Shown here in pieces: positions 1-7,905 of a stretch of DNA of 64,000 nucleotides (the stretch's first letter is position 1; the number at the start of each line of letters is the position of its first letter). The notes under the pieces were generated by a model. The model worked only from the letters and a program-made list of their open reading frames with translations, was not told the origin of the DNA and did no database searches. Made by a program: the position numbers and the translations under genes. The stretch spans positions 186,001 through 250,000 of the forward strand of contig NZ_BBIT01000005.1 in the NCBI RefSeq assembly GCF_000730625.1, written 5' to 3'. This DNA is from Pseudomonas oryzihabitans NBRC 102199. GTDB lineage: Bacteria; Pseudomonadota; Gammaproteobacteria; Pseudomonadales; Pseudomonadaceae.

Positions 1-2
1 CC

Positions 3-302
3 CAGACTCAAGGTGCCCGTGTCGTTCTGCTCGACGAGGCCTCGTGGCTGCAAGAAGCGCTTTCTCGAGACCTACCACCCAACCTTACGACTGCTGAACA
101 AAGGGTTCGCCATCGTCTGGAACAGACGCCGGCCCTCGCCCCGCAACTGGCCAATGCCTACCAAGACCTCCTACAGGCCTGGCATCTGGGCCTTACTCAC
201 CTGCCGGCCGTAGTGGTTGATCACCGCTACGTCGTCTATGGCGATACGAACGTGGCCCGGGCCGTGGCACGTATCGAACGCCAGCTGGGCCGCCGGCCAT
301 GA
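3..302 (+). CDS. ICE conjugation protein, TIGR03757 (PFL_4709) family, 5'-truncated by window edge
   Basis: The frame is open from the window edge to a TGA at 300-302; the start lies upstream. The 99 visible residues end with the stretch LPAVVVDHRYVVYG followed by an ARAVARIERQ helix. That is the typical C-terminus of the TIGR03757/DUF1525 periplasmic proteins of ICE mating-pair-formation modules, which have a thioredoxin-like tail. The stop overlaps the ATG of the next gene (ATGA), so the two are probably translationally coupled. The assignment rests on motif recall and on the three following genes, which are the usual partners in the usual order. Confidence 0.8.
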   Translation, partial: QTQGARVVLLDEASWLQEALSRDLPPNLTTAEQRVRHRLEQTPALAPQLANAYQDLLQAWHLGLTHLPAVVVDHRYVVYGDTNVARAVARIERQLGRRP

Positions 303-1234
303 AGCGCTCTGCTCGCCTGCGCCCTTTGCTGCTGGCCGGCACCCTTGCCAGCACGACCGCGGCTTTGGCGCTGGATACCCCGGCGATCGTGGCTTCGGTG
401 GCCTCACCCGACTGCCTGCAGTACCGCGTTGTCGGCATCTGTTACTGGCTTTACTGCACCTTAAGCGGCTGTAGCGTCCGCACCTCGCTCAAGGTCAGGC
501 ATTACGTTCCGGACGCCGTCGTTGCCAGCTATTCGAACACCGGTGAAAACCCGTGGCAGGCCCTGCGTGCACTGAGTCCGGCGACTGCCATGGCACGCTC
601 AGGCGGCGCAGGAACCAGCGCCGAGGTGCATGAAAACAACCTTGCCCTATTCAAGAATGCGGATGTGATCGGTCATCCCGGCGCTGCCGCCCTGGGTCAG
701 TTTGCCGGCCAGTTTGGCTACACCTGCGGTGGCGCCGGGACACCGTTCAAACCCTATTTGCTCAGCACGCTCGATACCCTGGCCTGGCGATATGGCATAC
801 CCGAGCGCGCCTATCCTGAAGCGGTGTCACCCGGCCTACGGGAGATTGGCACCCGCGCGCAAGCCAACCTCTGGGGCACCGTCTATCCCCGGACCGGCTT
901 TGTGCATCAAGCCGATGACTACAAGGGCGCTGCCGTCATCGCCCAGCGCGCAGGCGATATCGTCACACGCGAGGGACAGCCCCACGTCTACCAGCCGCTG
1001 CGGGCGCAGCCGCAACCGGGTTACTGGCCCGCCGGCCCGCTCAAAGAGGGCGATGCCCAAACCGGTAGGTGGCAGCCCTTGGCGCCTCGGCTTTCGTCCA
1101 CCTGCGTGGTGTTCCCGCATGACCAAGCAGGGCCACAGGCCATGCAGGGCGACTACGCCTGGGCGTTGTGGCGCCCCTATGCCTGCTGTGAGCGCCAGGG
1201 CCAGGTGCTGCTGGGCAGCCAGGACTTTCTGTAG
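299..1234 (+). CDS. ICE conjugation protein, TIGR03756 family (TraU-like)
   Basis: This 311-residue protein starts at an ATG overlapping the previous stop. A Sec signal peptide covers roughly residues 1-25 (basic MKRSAR, then a Leu/Ala-rich core ending LALD). The mature part is cysteine-rich, with clustered Cys in CLQYRVVGICYWLYC and a late CCERQ. That is typical of TraU-type periplasmic proteins needed for DNA transfer and stabilised by disulfides. Its position between the TIGR03757 and TIGR03755 family genes is the standard order in PFL-type ICEs. The exact role of the family is not well established. Confidence 0.85.
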   Translation: MKRSARLRPLLLAGTLASTTAALALDTPAIVASVASPDCLQYRVVGICYWLYCTLSGCSVRTSLKVRHYVPDAVVASYSNTGENPWQALRALSPATAMARSGGAGTSAEVHENNLALFKNADVIGHPGAAALGQFAGQFGYTCGGAGTPFKPYLLSTLDTLAWRYGIPERAYPEAVSPGLREIGTRAQANLWGTVYPRTGFVHQADDYKGAAVIAQRAGDIVTREGQPHVYQPLRAQPQPGYWPAGPLKEGDAQTGRWQPLAPRLSSTCVVFPHDQAGPQAMQGDYAWALWRPYACCERQGQVLLGSQDFL

Positions 1235-1254
1235 CGATCTCAGTAGGTATCTCC

Positions 1255-2643
1255 ATGACCCCTTCTCATCGAATGGGCCTTTGGCGGGCTCTGCACCTCG
1301 TCACAGGCATGCTGCTGCTCACCACCAGTAGCGCGCAATCACTTCGCCTGGATAACACAGGCATCAACCTCAGCGGACCAATCTTCAGTGACGAGGTGTT
1401 CTACAGCATCGGCGGCGGCCGGGCGGTGTCCATGAGCCCGGCGGGCAACATGGAGAGCCTGGGTGTGGGCGTTGGCTGGAACAGCAACCTGGTCTGTGGC
1501 GACATGAGCCTGTCGACCACGGTGCAAAATCAGCTCAATGGCGTCACCAACGGCTTTCATAGCCTGATGAACAACGTCATCCAGAACGCCACCAGCGCGG
1601 TGGCCTCACTGCCCGCGCTCATCATCCAGCGGGCAGATCCTGCCCTGTATAACCTCCTCACCAACGGCATCCTGCAGGCGCGCCTGGACTTCGATCGCTC
1701 CAAGGCCAGTTGCCGCGCCCTGGCCGGTCGCATGGCAGATCTTGCAGGCGGAAGCGCCGGATGGGATCAGCTGGCCGAAGGCATGGCGCTCAAGCAAACC
1801 CTTGCCAGTCGCGACGGAGTGTCCGCGGTCGAGCAGGCTGAAACCCGCGGGGGTCAGCAGGGCGTGCCCTGGGTGGCCGGCGCGCCAGCGGGAGGACGTG
1901 ATCAGCCCCCGATCCGCCTGATTAGCGATGTCACCCGGGCAGGCTACAACCTGCTCAACGGGCGAAATGCTCAGGAGACCACCGACCTGGACCCCGCGCA
2001 GTGCCACGACCGGTTGATCTGTCAGGTCTGGCCGTCGCCCCACGCCGCGACAGCCTGGGCCAATCGAGTCTTGGGAGAGCGCGAACTCAGAACCTGTACG
2101 CAGTGCACCAAGACCCAAACCACACCCGGCGTAGGCCTGACGCCGCTGATTCAGGAGGAGTACGACAAGGTCCTGCGCGCGCTGCGCGACCTCGTGGCAG
2201 GCACCACGCCCACCACCTCCGAGCAGCTTGCCGCTGCGGGTAGCCGCGCACTGCCCGTCACCCGAGGTGTCATCGAGGCCTTACGCGATGAGCCGGACCG
2301 AGATGTACTAAGCGAGCGTCTTGCCTCCGAGGTGGCCTTGTCACGCGTTGTGGAGCAAGCACTGTTGCTCCAGCGGTTGCTGCTGACCGGGCTCAAGGAG
2401 CCCAACGTCGCCGCAAATGAGATCGCCACGCGCACCCTTCGTACCGAGCAGGAAACCCTGACCCAGGAGGTCGGTAACCTGAAGACCGAGCTGGAGCTGC
2501 GCAGGACGCTGACGACCAATGCGGCGTCGCGTGTGGTAGATCGCCAACGCGAACGCGCCGCTCGCTCAGGCGGCATCTTCCAGGGTGATGCCACGCCCCG
2601 CCGCCTGGATGTGATTCAGGCTCCTCAGGAGGATGCGCCATGA
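1255..2643 (+). CDS. ICE conjugation protein, TIGR03755 (PFL_4711) family
   Basis: This 462-residue exported protein has a signal peptide at about residues 1-28, ending SSAQS. It then has a conserved N-terminal part (DEVFYSIGGGRAV), a Cys pair region (CTQCTKTQTTPG near residue 285) and a long helical C-terminus with coiled-coil character (about residues 380-440, EQETLTQEVGNLKTELELRR). This matches the TIGR03755 proteins that follow the TraU-like gene in PFL-type ICEs, a presumed periplasmic component of the mating channel. The TGA overlaps the next ATG by four bases. Function is inferred from family and position. Confidence 0.85.
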   Translation: MTPSHRMGLWRALHLVTGMLLLTTSSAQSLRLDNTGINLSGPIFSDEVFYSIGGGRAVSMSPAGNMESLGVGVGWNSNLVCGDMSLSTTVQNQLNGVTNGFHSLMNNVIQNATSAVASLPALIIQRADPALYNLLTNGILQARLDFDRSKASCRALAGRMADLAGGSAGWDQLAEGMALKQTLASRDGVSAVEQAETRGGQQGVPWVAGAPAGGRDQPPIRLISDVTRAGYNLLNGRNAQETTDLDPAQCHDRLICQVWPSPHAATAWANRVLGERELRTCTQCTKTQTTPGVGLTPLIQEEYDKVLRALRDLVAGTTPTTSEQLAAAGSRALPVTRGVIEALRDEPDRDVLSERLASEVALSRVVEQALLLQRLLLTGLKEPNVAANEIATRTLRTEQETLTQEVGNLKTELELRRTLTTNAASRVVDRQRERAARSGGIFQGDATPRRLDVIQAPQEDAP

Positions 2644-2984
2644 GGCAACTCATTTGGCGTGCGGTCCGCAAACAATGCCTGCGGCGTCGCTCACTGGCCG
2701 CGCTGGTGCTCTTGGTGGTGTTCCTCCTGGCACCACAATTCGGCCAACCCTCCCTAGACCGACTACAGGCCTGGACCGCTTGGCTGGAGGCGCACGCGAT
2801 GCTCCTGTTGCTGTGGCGGCTGTGCCTGTATGGCCTCACGGCGTGGGGCTGGTATGGGCTGCACCAACGGGTACGTGCCCGCGAAAGGTCATCGCGTGAG
2901 CTGGTACGTCTGTACCTGCTGGAAGGCCTCGCCCTGTCGACGCTGGCGGCTGCGGAATGGCGCCTTTGGACCCACGCCGTGTAG
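2640..2984 (+). CDS. Small ICE membrane protein, unknown function
   Basis: This 114-residue protein begins at an ATG overlapping the preceding stop (ATGA). It has a strongly basic N-terminus (RAVRKQCLRRR), one hydrophobic segment at about residues 19-33 and a second at about 52-73. A third hydrophobic stretch, LYLLEGLALSTLAA, lies near the C-terminus. It looks like an inner-membrane protein with a cytoplasmic, positively charged N-terminus. Many PFL-type ICEs carry a small uncharacterised membrane protein here, between the TIGR03755 and TraG_N genes. I recognise no domain, so the functional call is only conjugation-associated. Confidence 0.75.
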   Translation: MRQLIWRAVRKQCLRRRSLAALVLLVVFLLAPQFGQPSLDRLQAWTAWLEAHAMLLLLWRLCLYGLTAWGWYGLHQRVRARERSSRELVRLYLLEGLALSTLAAAEWRLWTHAV

Positions 2985-2999
2985 TGAGGACACCCTGCC

Positions 3000-4517
3000 A
3001 TGACGCTCTACACCACGGACTACCTCGAGTACTACCTCACCCTGGTCGGCTGGCTTATCCATAACGGCATCTGGAATCTGTTGCTGGCCAGCGGTCTCTT
3101 TGCGCTGCCCTTTCTGCTGATCGTGATCCAGGAATGGCTGCACACCCGCACCATCAGTGCGGATGAAAGTCAGCAGAGCCTGCTCTCTACCCGACGCATC
3201 GAAAGCCGCATGCTCCTGGCGATCGGCATCATCGCCTTTGCAGCGATTCCCATGATCCCGGTATCGCTAAACACCCTTCAGTTTGATATGACCCGCTCCC
3301 GCCAATGCCAGGTCGATGTGGCAGCCCCTTCCAAGACGGGCTGGGCCCTGAGCTATACCCAGCTCAATGGACAGCAGGCCCTGATACCGGTCTGGTGGTT
3401 CTTCGTGCATGGGCTGTCCAAGGCCGTCACCGGCGCGGCCATCGCGGCCATTCCCTGCGGTACGGACTTGCGACAGATCCGTATGGAGCTCGATGCCACA
3501 CGCATTGCCGATCCACTGCTCGCGCAGGAAGTAGCCGACTTTACCCGTGAGTGCTACGGCCCCTCGCGCGCCCGACTGTTCATGCAGCGCCCGGGCCTGG
3601 CTGCGGATCAGCGTTATGACGTCACCTGGATCGGCTCTCGCTATTTTCTCAACTCACCTGGCTTTTACGACACTGACCGCGCACGCACCCCTCGCCAGGC
3701 CTGGCCTTACGAGCCCACCCGTGATGCGGGCCTGGCACCGGGCGCGAATGGCGCGGGCTACCCAACCTGTCGCCAATGGTGGTCCGATCCGGGGCGCGGG
3801 CTGCGCGAGCGATTGCTGACCCAGGTCGATGCTGGACTGCTGAACCGCTTGGCACACTGGGCAGGCTTTGTCTCCCGGCAGACCGTAGACGATGCGGTCA
3901 TACGCACTGTCGTCGCGCCGCGCCAGCAGAAGCTCAATCAGGGACAGGTCTATAGCGACTATGGTGGTCAGGTGGATATGTCGCTGCCCAACATGGCCGC
4001 ACGCCTGGCGGGCGACACGGGATTAGCCTTGGGATCCCTGGGGTTCTTTCCAGCCATGGACGTCGTGCGTCAGGCACTGCCGATGGTGCTGTCACTGCTG
4101 AAGATGGCGCTGGTGATTGGCCTTCCCTTGCTGCTGGTCATAGGCACCTACGACCTCAAGACCACGCTGACGCTTAGCACCGTGCAGTTTGCGCTCTTCT
4201 TCGTGGAGTTCTGGTTTCAGCTGGCCCGTTGGCTAGACAGCACCATCCTGGATGCTCTCTATGGTTGGGGCTTTGGCGCCGGACGTCCCCATCGAAATTT
4301 CGATCCACTGATCGGCCTGAACAACGCCTTCGGTGACCTCCTGCTGAATTTCGTCATGGCCACCATGTTCATCGCCTTTCCAACGTTCTGGATAACGGCT
4401 CTGACCTGGGCAGGCTTACGGGCCGGTGCGGCCCTTCAGGCGCTGGCAACGGCCACCCAAGATGCACGAGGCGCAGGCGGCAAGGGAACCCAAGCGCTGC
4501 GACAAGGGATGCAGTAA
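3000..4517 (+). CDS. Conjugal transfer protein with TraG N-terminal domain (TraG_N)
   Basis: This 505-residue polytopic membrane protein has an N-terminal segment (YLTLVGWLIHNGIWNLLLASG) and further hydrophobic spans at about residues 26-42 and 63-85. After a large soluble region come four closely packed spans between about residues 355 and 490. This layout fits the TraG_N domain of mating-pair stabilisation and entry-exclusion proteins in F-like and ICE systems. In this ICE type it follows the small membrane gene, as here. The ATG lies 15 bases after the previous stop, behind a GAGGA-type ribosome site. There is no large cytoplasmic ATPase domain, so this is not the TraG/VirD4 coupling protein. 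Confidence 0.85.
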   Translation: MTLYTTDYLEYYLTLVGWLIHNGIWNLLLASGLFALPFLLIVIQEWLHTRTISADESQQSLLSTRRIESRMLLAIGIIAFAAIPMIPVSLNTLQFDMTRSRQCQVDVAAPSKTGWALSYTQLNGQQALIPVWWFFVHGLSKAVTGAAIAAIPCGTDLRQIRMELDATRIADPLLAQEVADFTRECYGPSRARLFMQRPGLAADQRYDVTWIGSRYFLNSPGFYDTDRARTPRQAWPYEPTRDAGLAPGANGAGYPTCRQWWSDPGRGLRERLLTQVDAGLLNRLAHWAGFVSRQTVDDAVIRTVVAPRQQKLNQGQVYSDYGGQVDMSLPNMAARLAGDTGLALGSLGFFPAMDVVRQALPMVLSLLKMALVIGLPLLLVIGTYDLKTTLTLSTVQFALFFVEFWFQLARWLDSTILDALYGWGFGAGRPHRNFDPLIGLNNAFGDLLLNFVMATMFIAFPTFWITALTWAGLRAGAALQALATATQDARGAGGKGTQALRQGMQ

Positions 4518-4548
4518 AGGCTTACTCCTGACGCACGAGGTACCACCC

Positions 4549-5340
4549 GTGAACCAGCACATACGCTTTTTCCATCAGGTGATGCGATTAGCCACCAGAG
4601 ACCTCAGCCTGCTCAGACATTGGCTCAATCGTCGCACCGACGCCTCTCCGCCTGATCCAGGCCCTACGACAGATTCGGCTCAACGCCTACGTCACCCCCT
4701 GCCAGGAGACGTCTTGTTGGCGCGTCCTGCGCGCACTGTCCTGGTCGAACAAATCTGGCAGCGCACCGCGGTCTCGCGCGAGCAATTCGCACAGCTGTAC
4801 CTCGCTCCCCTGCAGCGGTACGCCCATTTGGTTCAGGAATTTCCCGCTTCACAGGACGGGCACTACCGGTACGCCGGAGGCATGCTCGATCAGGCGCTTC
4901 ACCGCGTCATCTGCGCACTTCGTCTGCGCCAGGCCTGCCTGTTACCTGCCGGCGCGCCACCCGAGGAGCAGGCCGAGCAAGCCGAAGCCTGGACGGCCGC
5001 GGTGGTCTACGCCGTGCTGCTGCAGGATCTGGGTAAGCTGGTCGTTGATCTCCGCGTAGAACACGATGACGGAACACCATGGCGGCCTTGGCAGGGCCCG
5101 CTGCAGCGCCCCTATCGCGTTCACTATCCGGATGAGCGGCCCTATCGCTTACAAGCCGCGGCCACCGCACTGCTCCACGTCCACGTGCTGGATCCGGAGC
5201 TGCTCACCTGGCTCTCAAGCTACGATGTGCTCTGGACACAGATGCTGTACATGATGAGCGGCCAGGAAGCGCACGCAGACATCCTGGGAGATCTCGCCTT
5301 TCAGGCCGCTCAAGCTGTGGCAGATCAAGCCTCCTGTTAA
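4549..5340 (+). CDS. Short TraI_2/MobH-like protein, probably non-catalytic or truncated relaxase domain
   Basis: I chose GTG 4549 because a GAGG site (4537-4540) precedes it; in-frame starts further upstream overlap the TraG_N gene. The 263 residues follow the TraI_2 (MobH relaxase N-terminal) pattern: LVEQIWQRT, QEFPASQDGHYRYAGGMLD, AVVYAVLLQDLGK, WRPWQGPL and a final ILGDL...ADQAS. In family members as I remember them, the positions in LLQDLGK, GGMLDQ and YRLQ are His and form the HHH/HD metal site; here they are Gln. The protein ends right after ADQAS, where longer relaxases continue. It may be a native short accessory protein of this ICE type or a decayed relaxase. The frame is intact, which favours the first option or recent decay. 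Confidence 0.6.
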   Translation: MNQHIRFFHQVMRLATRDLSLLRHWLNRRTDASPPDPGPTTDSAQRLRHPLPGDVLLARPARTVLVEQIWQRTAVSREQFAQLYLAPLQRYAHLVQEFPASQDGHYRYAGGMLDQALHRVICALRLRQACLLPAGAPPEEQAEQAEAWTAAVVYAVLLQDLGKLVVDLRVEHDDGTPWRPWQGPLQRPYRVHYPDERPYRLQAAATALLHVHVLDPELLTWLSSYDVLWTQMLYMMSGQEAHADILGDLAFQAAQAVADQASC

Positions 5341-5416
5341 GCGCGCGTAAGGGGCTCTAAGCTAAGTCGCAGCCTGAATAGCGCATGCGGATAGGCCATT
5401 TCAACGCTACCTGCCA

Positions 5417-5432
5417 GGTTCCACGTGAAACG
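5417..5432. other. parS-like palindrome (ParB binding site candidate)
   Basis: The 16-mer GGTTCCACGTGAAACG differs from the parS sequence TGTTCCACGTGAAACA only at its two end bases. It lies in the gap between the TraI_2-like gene and the regulator pseudogene. A second, perfectly palindromic core occurs at 53284. ParB occupancy is not shown by the sequence alone. Confidence 0.45.
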
Positions 5433-5445
5433 TTTAAGGCCTGGG

Positions 5446-6170
5446 CTAGGCCAGACGACGGGCGTCGCGTCGGATCATCTGTGGCGGCACGCCGAAGCCG
5501 CGCATGAACAATCCGCGCAGATGGCGGTGATTGCGAAAGCCGGTCTCCCGCGCCACCGTTTCCAGGGAATGACGGGGCTGCTCTATCATCAAACGTGCCG
5601 TCTCCAGGCGCAGCCCCTCGACGGCCTTTGCCGGTGACTACCTCGTCTCGGCGATAAACACCCGACTAAATTGCCGCGGACTCAGGTGAGGCACCTCGGC
5701 CAGCTTCTCAACACTCAGGGGGCGGCCCAGGTGCTGCCGGGCGTATGCGAGCGCGGTCTGAATCCGATCCGATTTGGGCATCAGGGTCAGCAGTTCTGAA
5801 TGCTAAGTCTGGCCGCCAGAGCGGAATTGCTGCATGACCAGCCGATGCGCCACCGAGCGCGCTACCTCCATATCCAAGCCTTTTCCACCATGCCCAGCGC
5901 CAGGTCCAGGCCGGCGGTGGTCCACACGGGGCCGTCGACGATGAAGATGCGGTCCTCCTCGACACGGATCTGTGGATAGCGATCCTGCATGGCCCGTGCG
6001 AAGGACCAATAGGTGGTAGCCCGGCGCCGGTGGAGTAGACCGGCCGCGACCAGCGCAAAGCCACAGGTACAGATCCCCGCTGTGCGGCGCGCCTGGGCGC
6101 CGGCCAAGCGGACGAAATCCAGCAGTGTGAGCAACGGCTCGATGGCCAGGGCTTAGTCTCCACCAGCAAC
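5446..6170 (-). pseudogene. Broken GlxA-type AraC family transcriptional regulator
   Basis: Read on the minus strand, the DNA encodes recognisable pieces of a DJ-1/PfpI-plus-AraC regulator in changing frames. The first is LLTLLDFVRLAGAQARRTAG then GLLHRRRATTYWSFA and DGPVWTTAGLDLALGMVEK (about 6155-5870). A frameshift leads to the piece containing SVAHRLVMQQF and a TAG near 5803. The HTH part follows (KSDRIQTALAYARQHLGRPL, LSPRQFSRVFIAETR), interrupted by TAG near 5640. Last comes SPAKAVEGLRLETARLMI to RRDARRLA and a stop at 5446-5448. At least one frameshift and two in-frame stops are visible, and the first 100 or so residues of the DJ-1 domain are missing. Base composition is chromosome-like, so this is an old inactive gene. 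Confidence 0.8.
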
Positions 6171-6216
6171 TGCTGGCGACAGCCGCGCCATGCCACTGGA
6201 CGCTTTCGTCTCCTAG

Positions 6217-6360
6217 ACTTTGGACAAGCTGGTCACTGCCGAGACCGAGGTGCTAGTGGATCGTGTGGTGCCGCTGCGGGCCAATGCCGGCCCGCAGGAG
6301 CATGCGCTGATCAACCGGTTCAACCAGGCACTGGCCGACAACCCCATCCCCGTTGCCTGA
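6217..6360 (+). other. Unidentified 47-codon gene remnant
   Basis: A frame beginning directly after a TAG (6214-6216) reads LDKLVTAETEVLVDRVVPLR and continues to FNQALADNPIPVA before a TGA at 6358-6360. The composition is protein-like, with regular charge spacing and normal codon use. There is no convincing start or ribosome site, so it looks like the 3' end of a deleted gene. I do not recognise the family. It lies between the regulator pseudogene and the toxin-antitoxin promoter. Confidence 0.35.
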
Positions 6361-6449
6361 CCAAGATTGCCGGCCGCCTCCCGCGGTCGGCAGGTATCAG
6401 TGGTCGACGTGCATGTCACTCCAGCAGTGATAAGTAGGCATCAACGTTC

Positions 6450-6496
6450 TTTCGTTTATTTCGAATATTGCACGTTTCGTTTATTTCGACTATAAA
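6450..6496 (+). promoter_or_regulatory. Sigma-70 promoter with two direct-repeat operators for the toxin-antitoxin module
   Basis: The 15-mer TTTCGTTTATTTCGA occurs twice, at 6450-6464 and 6475-6489, exactly 25 bp apart. The second copy fills the spacer between a good -35 (TTGCAC, 6468-6473) and -10 (TATAAA, 6491-6496), which are 17 bp apart. A repressor on these repeats would block RNA polymerase directly, as in autoregulated toxin-antitoxin operons. The antitoxin downstream has an HTH domain. Confidence 0.75.
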
Positions 6497-6549
6497 CGCT
6501 AGTGGCGTATGAGACGCCAGGAATGTGCGTTGCCTTTGGGAGATACATC

Positions 6550-7014
6550 ATGACCACCGCCGATCTTGCTCGAACCATTCTCCCGGATGAAAAAGCAATC
6601 GCTACGGCTACTGAATCAAGCCGTCAGATCGCTGCTTTCGTTTCAACGAAGCTAGATACTCAGCGTATTGAACTGGTTGATGAGGCCCAGCAACGCCAGG
6701 TTGTTGAACTACCTACGCTCGCGCTTAAGTTGCTCGGGGACATACTCAGCGAATTGGCCTTAGGCAACACCGTGAAGGTAGTGCCGATTCATGCAGAGCT
6801 GACGACCCAAGAATGTGCCGACATGCTCAATGTCTCGCGCCCTCATCTCGTTAAGCTGCTGGACGAAGGCCAGATTCCGCACACCAAAACCGGTAGCCAT
6901 CGACGTATTAGGTTCACCGACCTCATGGTCTACAAAGCTGACCGTGATAGGGCGAGTCAGGACGCTATGGAAGAACTGGCTGCGCAAGCCCAAGCGCTTA
7001 ACATGGGGTATTGA
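6550..7014 (+). CDS. Antitoxin with excisionase/MerR-like HTH domain
   Basis: I chose ATG 6550 because GGGAGA (6538-6543) sits at correct spacing; an in-frame start at 6502 overlaps the promoter. The 154-residue protein has a helical N-terminal half (about residues 1-80). A winged HTH of the excisionase family follows (about residues 83-135: LTTQECADMLNVSRPHLVKL, then GSHRRIRFTDL). The acidic, Ala/Gln-rich tail probably contacts the toxin. The stop overlaps the ATG of the PIN-domain gene by one base, so the two are translationally coupled. By analogy with known HTH antitoxin/PIN toxin pairs it neutralises the toxin and represses the operon through the two direct repeats upstream. The specific family name is not clear to me. 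Confidence 0.85.
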   Translation: MTTADLARTILPDEKAIATATESSRQIAAFVSTKLDTQRIELVDEAQQRQVVELPTLALKLLGDILSELALGNTVKVVPIHAELTTQECADMLNVSRPHLVKLLDEGQIPHTKTGSHRRIRFTDLMVYKADRDRASQDAMEELAAQAQALNMGY

Positions 7015-7589
7015 TGAGACATTCACCGTTCACTGTCATCTACGATGCCTGTGTTCTGTACCCCGCACCTCTGCGCGATTTGCTGATGCAACTGGCCCTC
7101 ACTGGAGCGTATCGAGCGCGCTGGTCCGAGCAGATCCATGATGAGTGGACGAGAAACGTGCTGAAGAACCGTCCCGACCTGACAAGCGCGCAGCTCGATC
7201 GCACTGTCGAACTCATGAATCGGGCAGTTCCTGACTGTCTTGTGAAGGACTATGAGCCTTTGGTGAAAGGGCTCGACCTACCAGACGAAGACGACCGGCA
7301 TGTATTAGCCGCTGCCATCAAATGCGGTGCTTCGGTCATCGTCACCTATAACCTCAGGGATTTTCCTGCTGAAATCCTCAAGTGCTTCGAGATCGAGGCG
7401 TTGCATCCCGACGTCTTCCTGTCCGACATCTGGGACTTGGATCAAGCAGCTGTGCTTGAAGCGGCCCGAAGACAGCGTGCTTCTTTGAAGAACCCTACCC
7501 ATACGCCCTGCGAGCTACTCGATACGTTGCTTAAGCAGCAGCTCCCCGAGCTCGTTAAGCATCTCTCCAACTTCGAGTCATTGATCTGA
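7014..7589 (+). CDS. PIN-domain ribonuclease toxin (VapC-like)
   Basis: The ATG at 7014 uses the last base of the antitoxin TGA. The 191-residue protein shows PIN-domain acidic positions: the Asp in VIYDACVLYP (about residue 11), Glu in IHDEWTRN, the cluster DEDDRHVLAAAIKCGA (about residues 92-107) and Asp in TYNLRDFP. The family folds like RNase H and cleaves RNA with divalent metals. Its length and the C-terminal helical extension (about residues 140-191) exceed classical VapC proteins of about 130 residues and fit the PIN proteins paired with HTH antitoxins. It is complete, with no sign of decay, although it is flanked by pseudogenes. Confidence 0.85.
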   Translation: MRHSPFTVIYDACVLYPAPLRDLLMQLALTGAYRARWSEQIHDEWTRNVLKNRPDLTSAQLDRTVELMNRAVPDCLVKDYEPLVKGLDLPDEDDRHVLAAAIKCGASVIVTYNLRDFPAEILKCFEIEALHPDVFLSDIWDLDQAAVLEAARRQRASLKNPTHTPCELLDTLLKQQLPELVKHLSNFESLI

Positions 7590-7599
7590 CCTCTGCTAG

Positions 7600-7905
7600 G
7601 GCCAGAGCTCTAGGCCGGTAGGTGCGGGCCAGGTCCATCTGCTGCGCGGCGGACGCCTGAGCTTCGAAACCGCACGGGGCGAGCGGCGGGACTTGGTCGA
7701 GCCTAGCCTCATGCTGATGATTCGCCCGCGTGCGCATCAGCGCTTGCAGCAGCGCCGCCCCCTGGCGCTGATCGCCGACGAGGTCGGCTACGATAGTCCC
7801 TCGGCCCTGGCCCGCGCCTTTCGCCGCATCACCGGCGCGAGCCCGACCGAATGGCAGCGGGCACAGGCTCAGGCCTTCCCGGCAGCCGCCCCATCCCGCC
7901 ATTCC
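7600..7905 (+). pseudogene. AraC-family regulator fragment with internal deletion
   Basis: An open frame reads GQVHLLRGGRLSFE and LVEPSLMLMIRPRAH, like the cupin-type N-domain of AraC regulators. It then jumps straight into the second HTH: LALIADEVGYDSPSALARAF and FRRITGASPTEWQRAQ. The middle of the protein and the first HTH are missing, and there is no start after the TAG at 7597-7599. The 3' end runs antisense into the kinase gene. This is a remnant of a host regulator and was probably once convergent with the kinase gene. Confidence 0.7.

Noticed and set aside
9-1234. Alternative frames in the ICE start region (for example 702-1331)
   Set aside because: Arg/Ser/Pro-rich translations overlap the TraU-like gene; they are typical frame shadows.
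5176-5200. CCACGTCCACGTGC inside the TraI_2-like gene as a parS site
   Set aside because: It is a short tandem CACGT repeat and lacks the symmetric TTCCACGTGGAA core.
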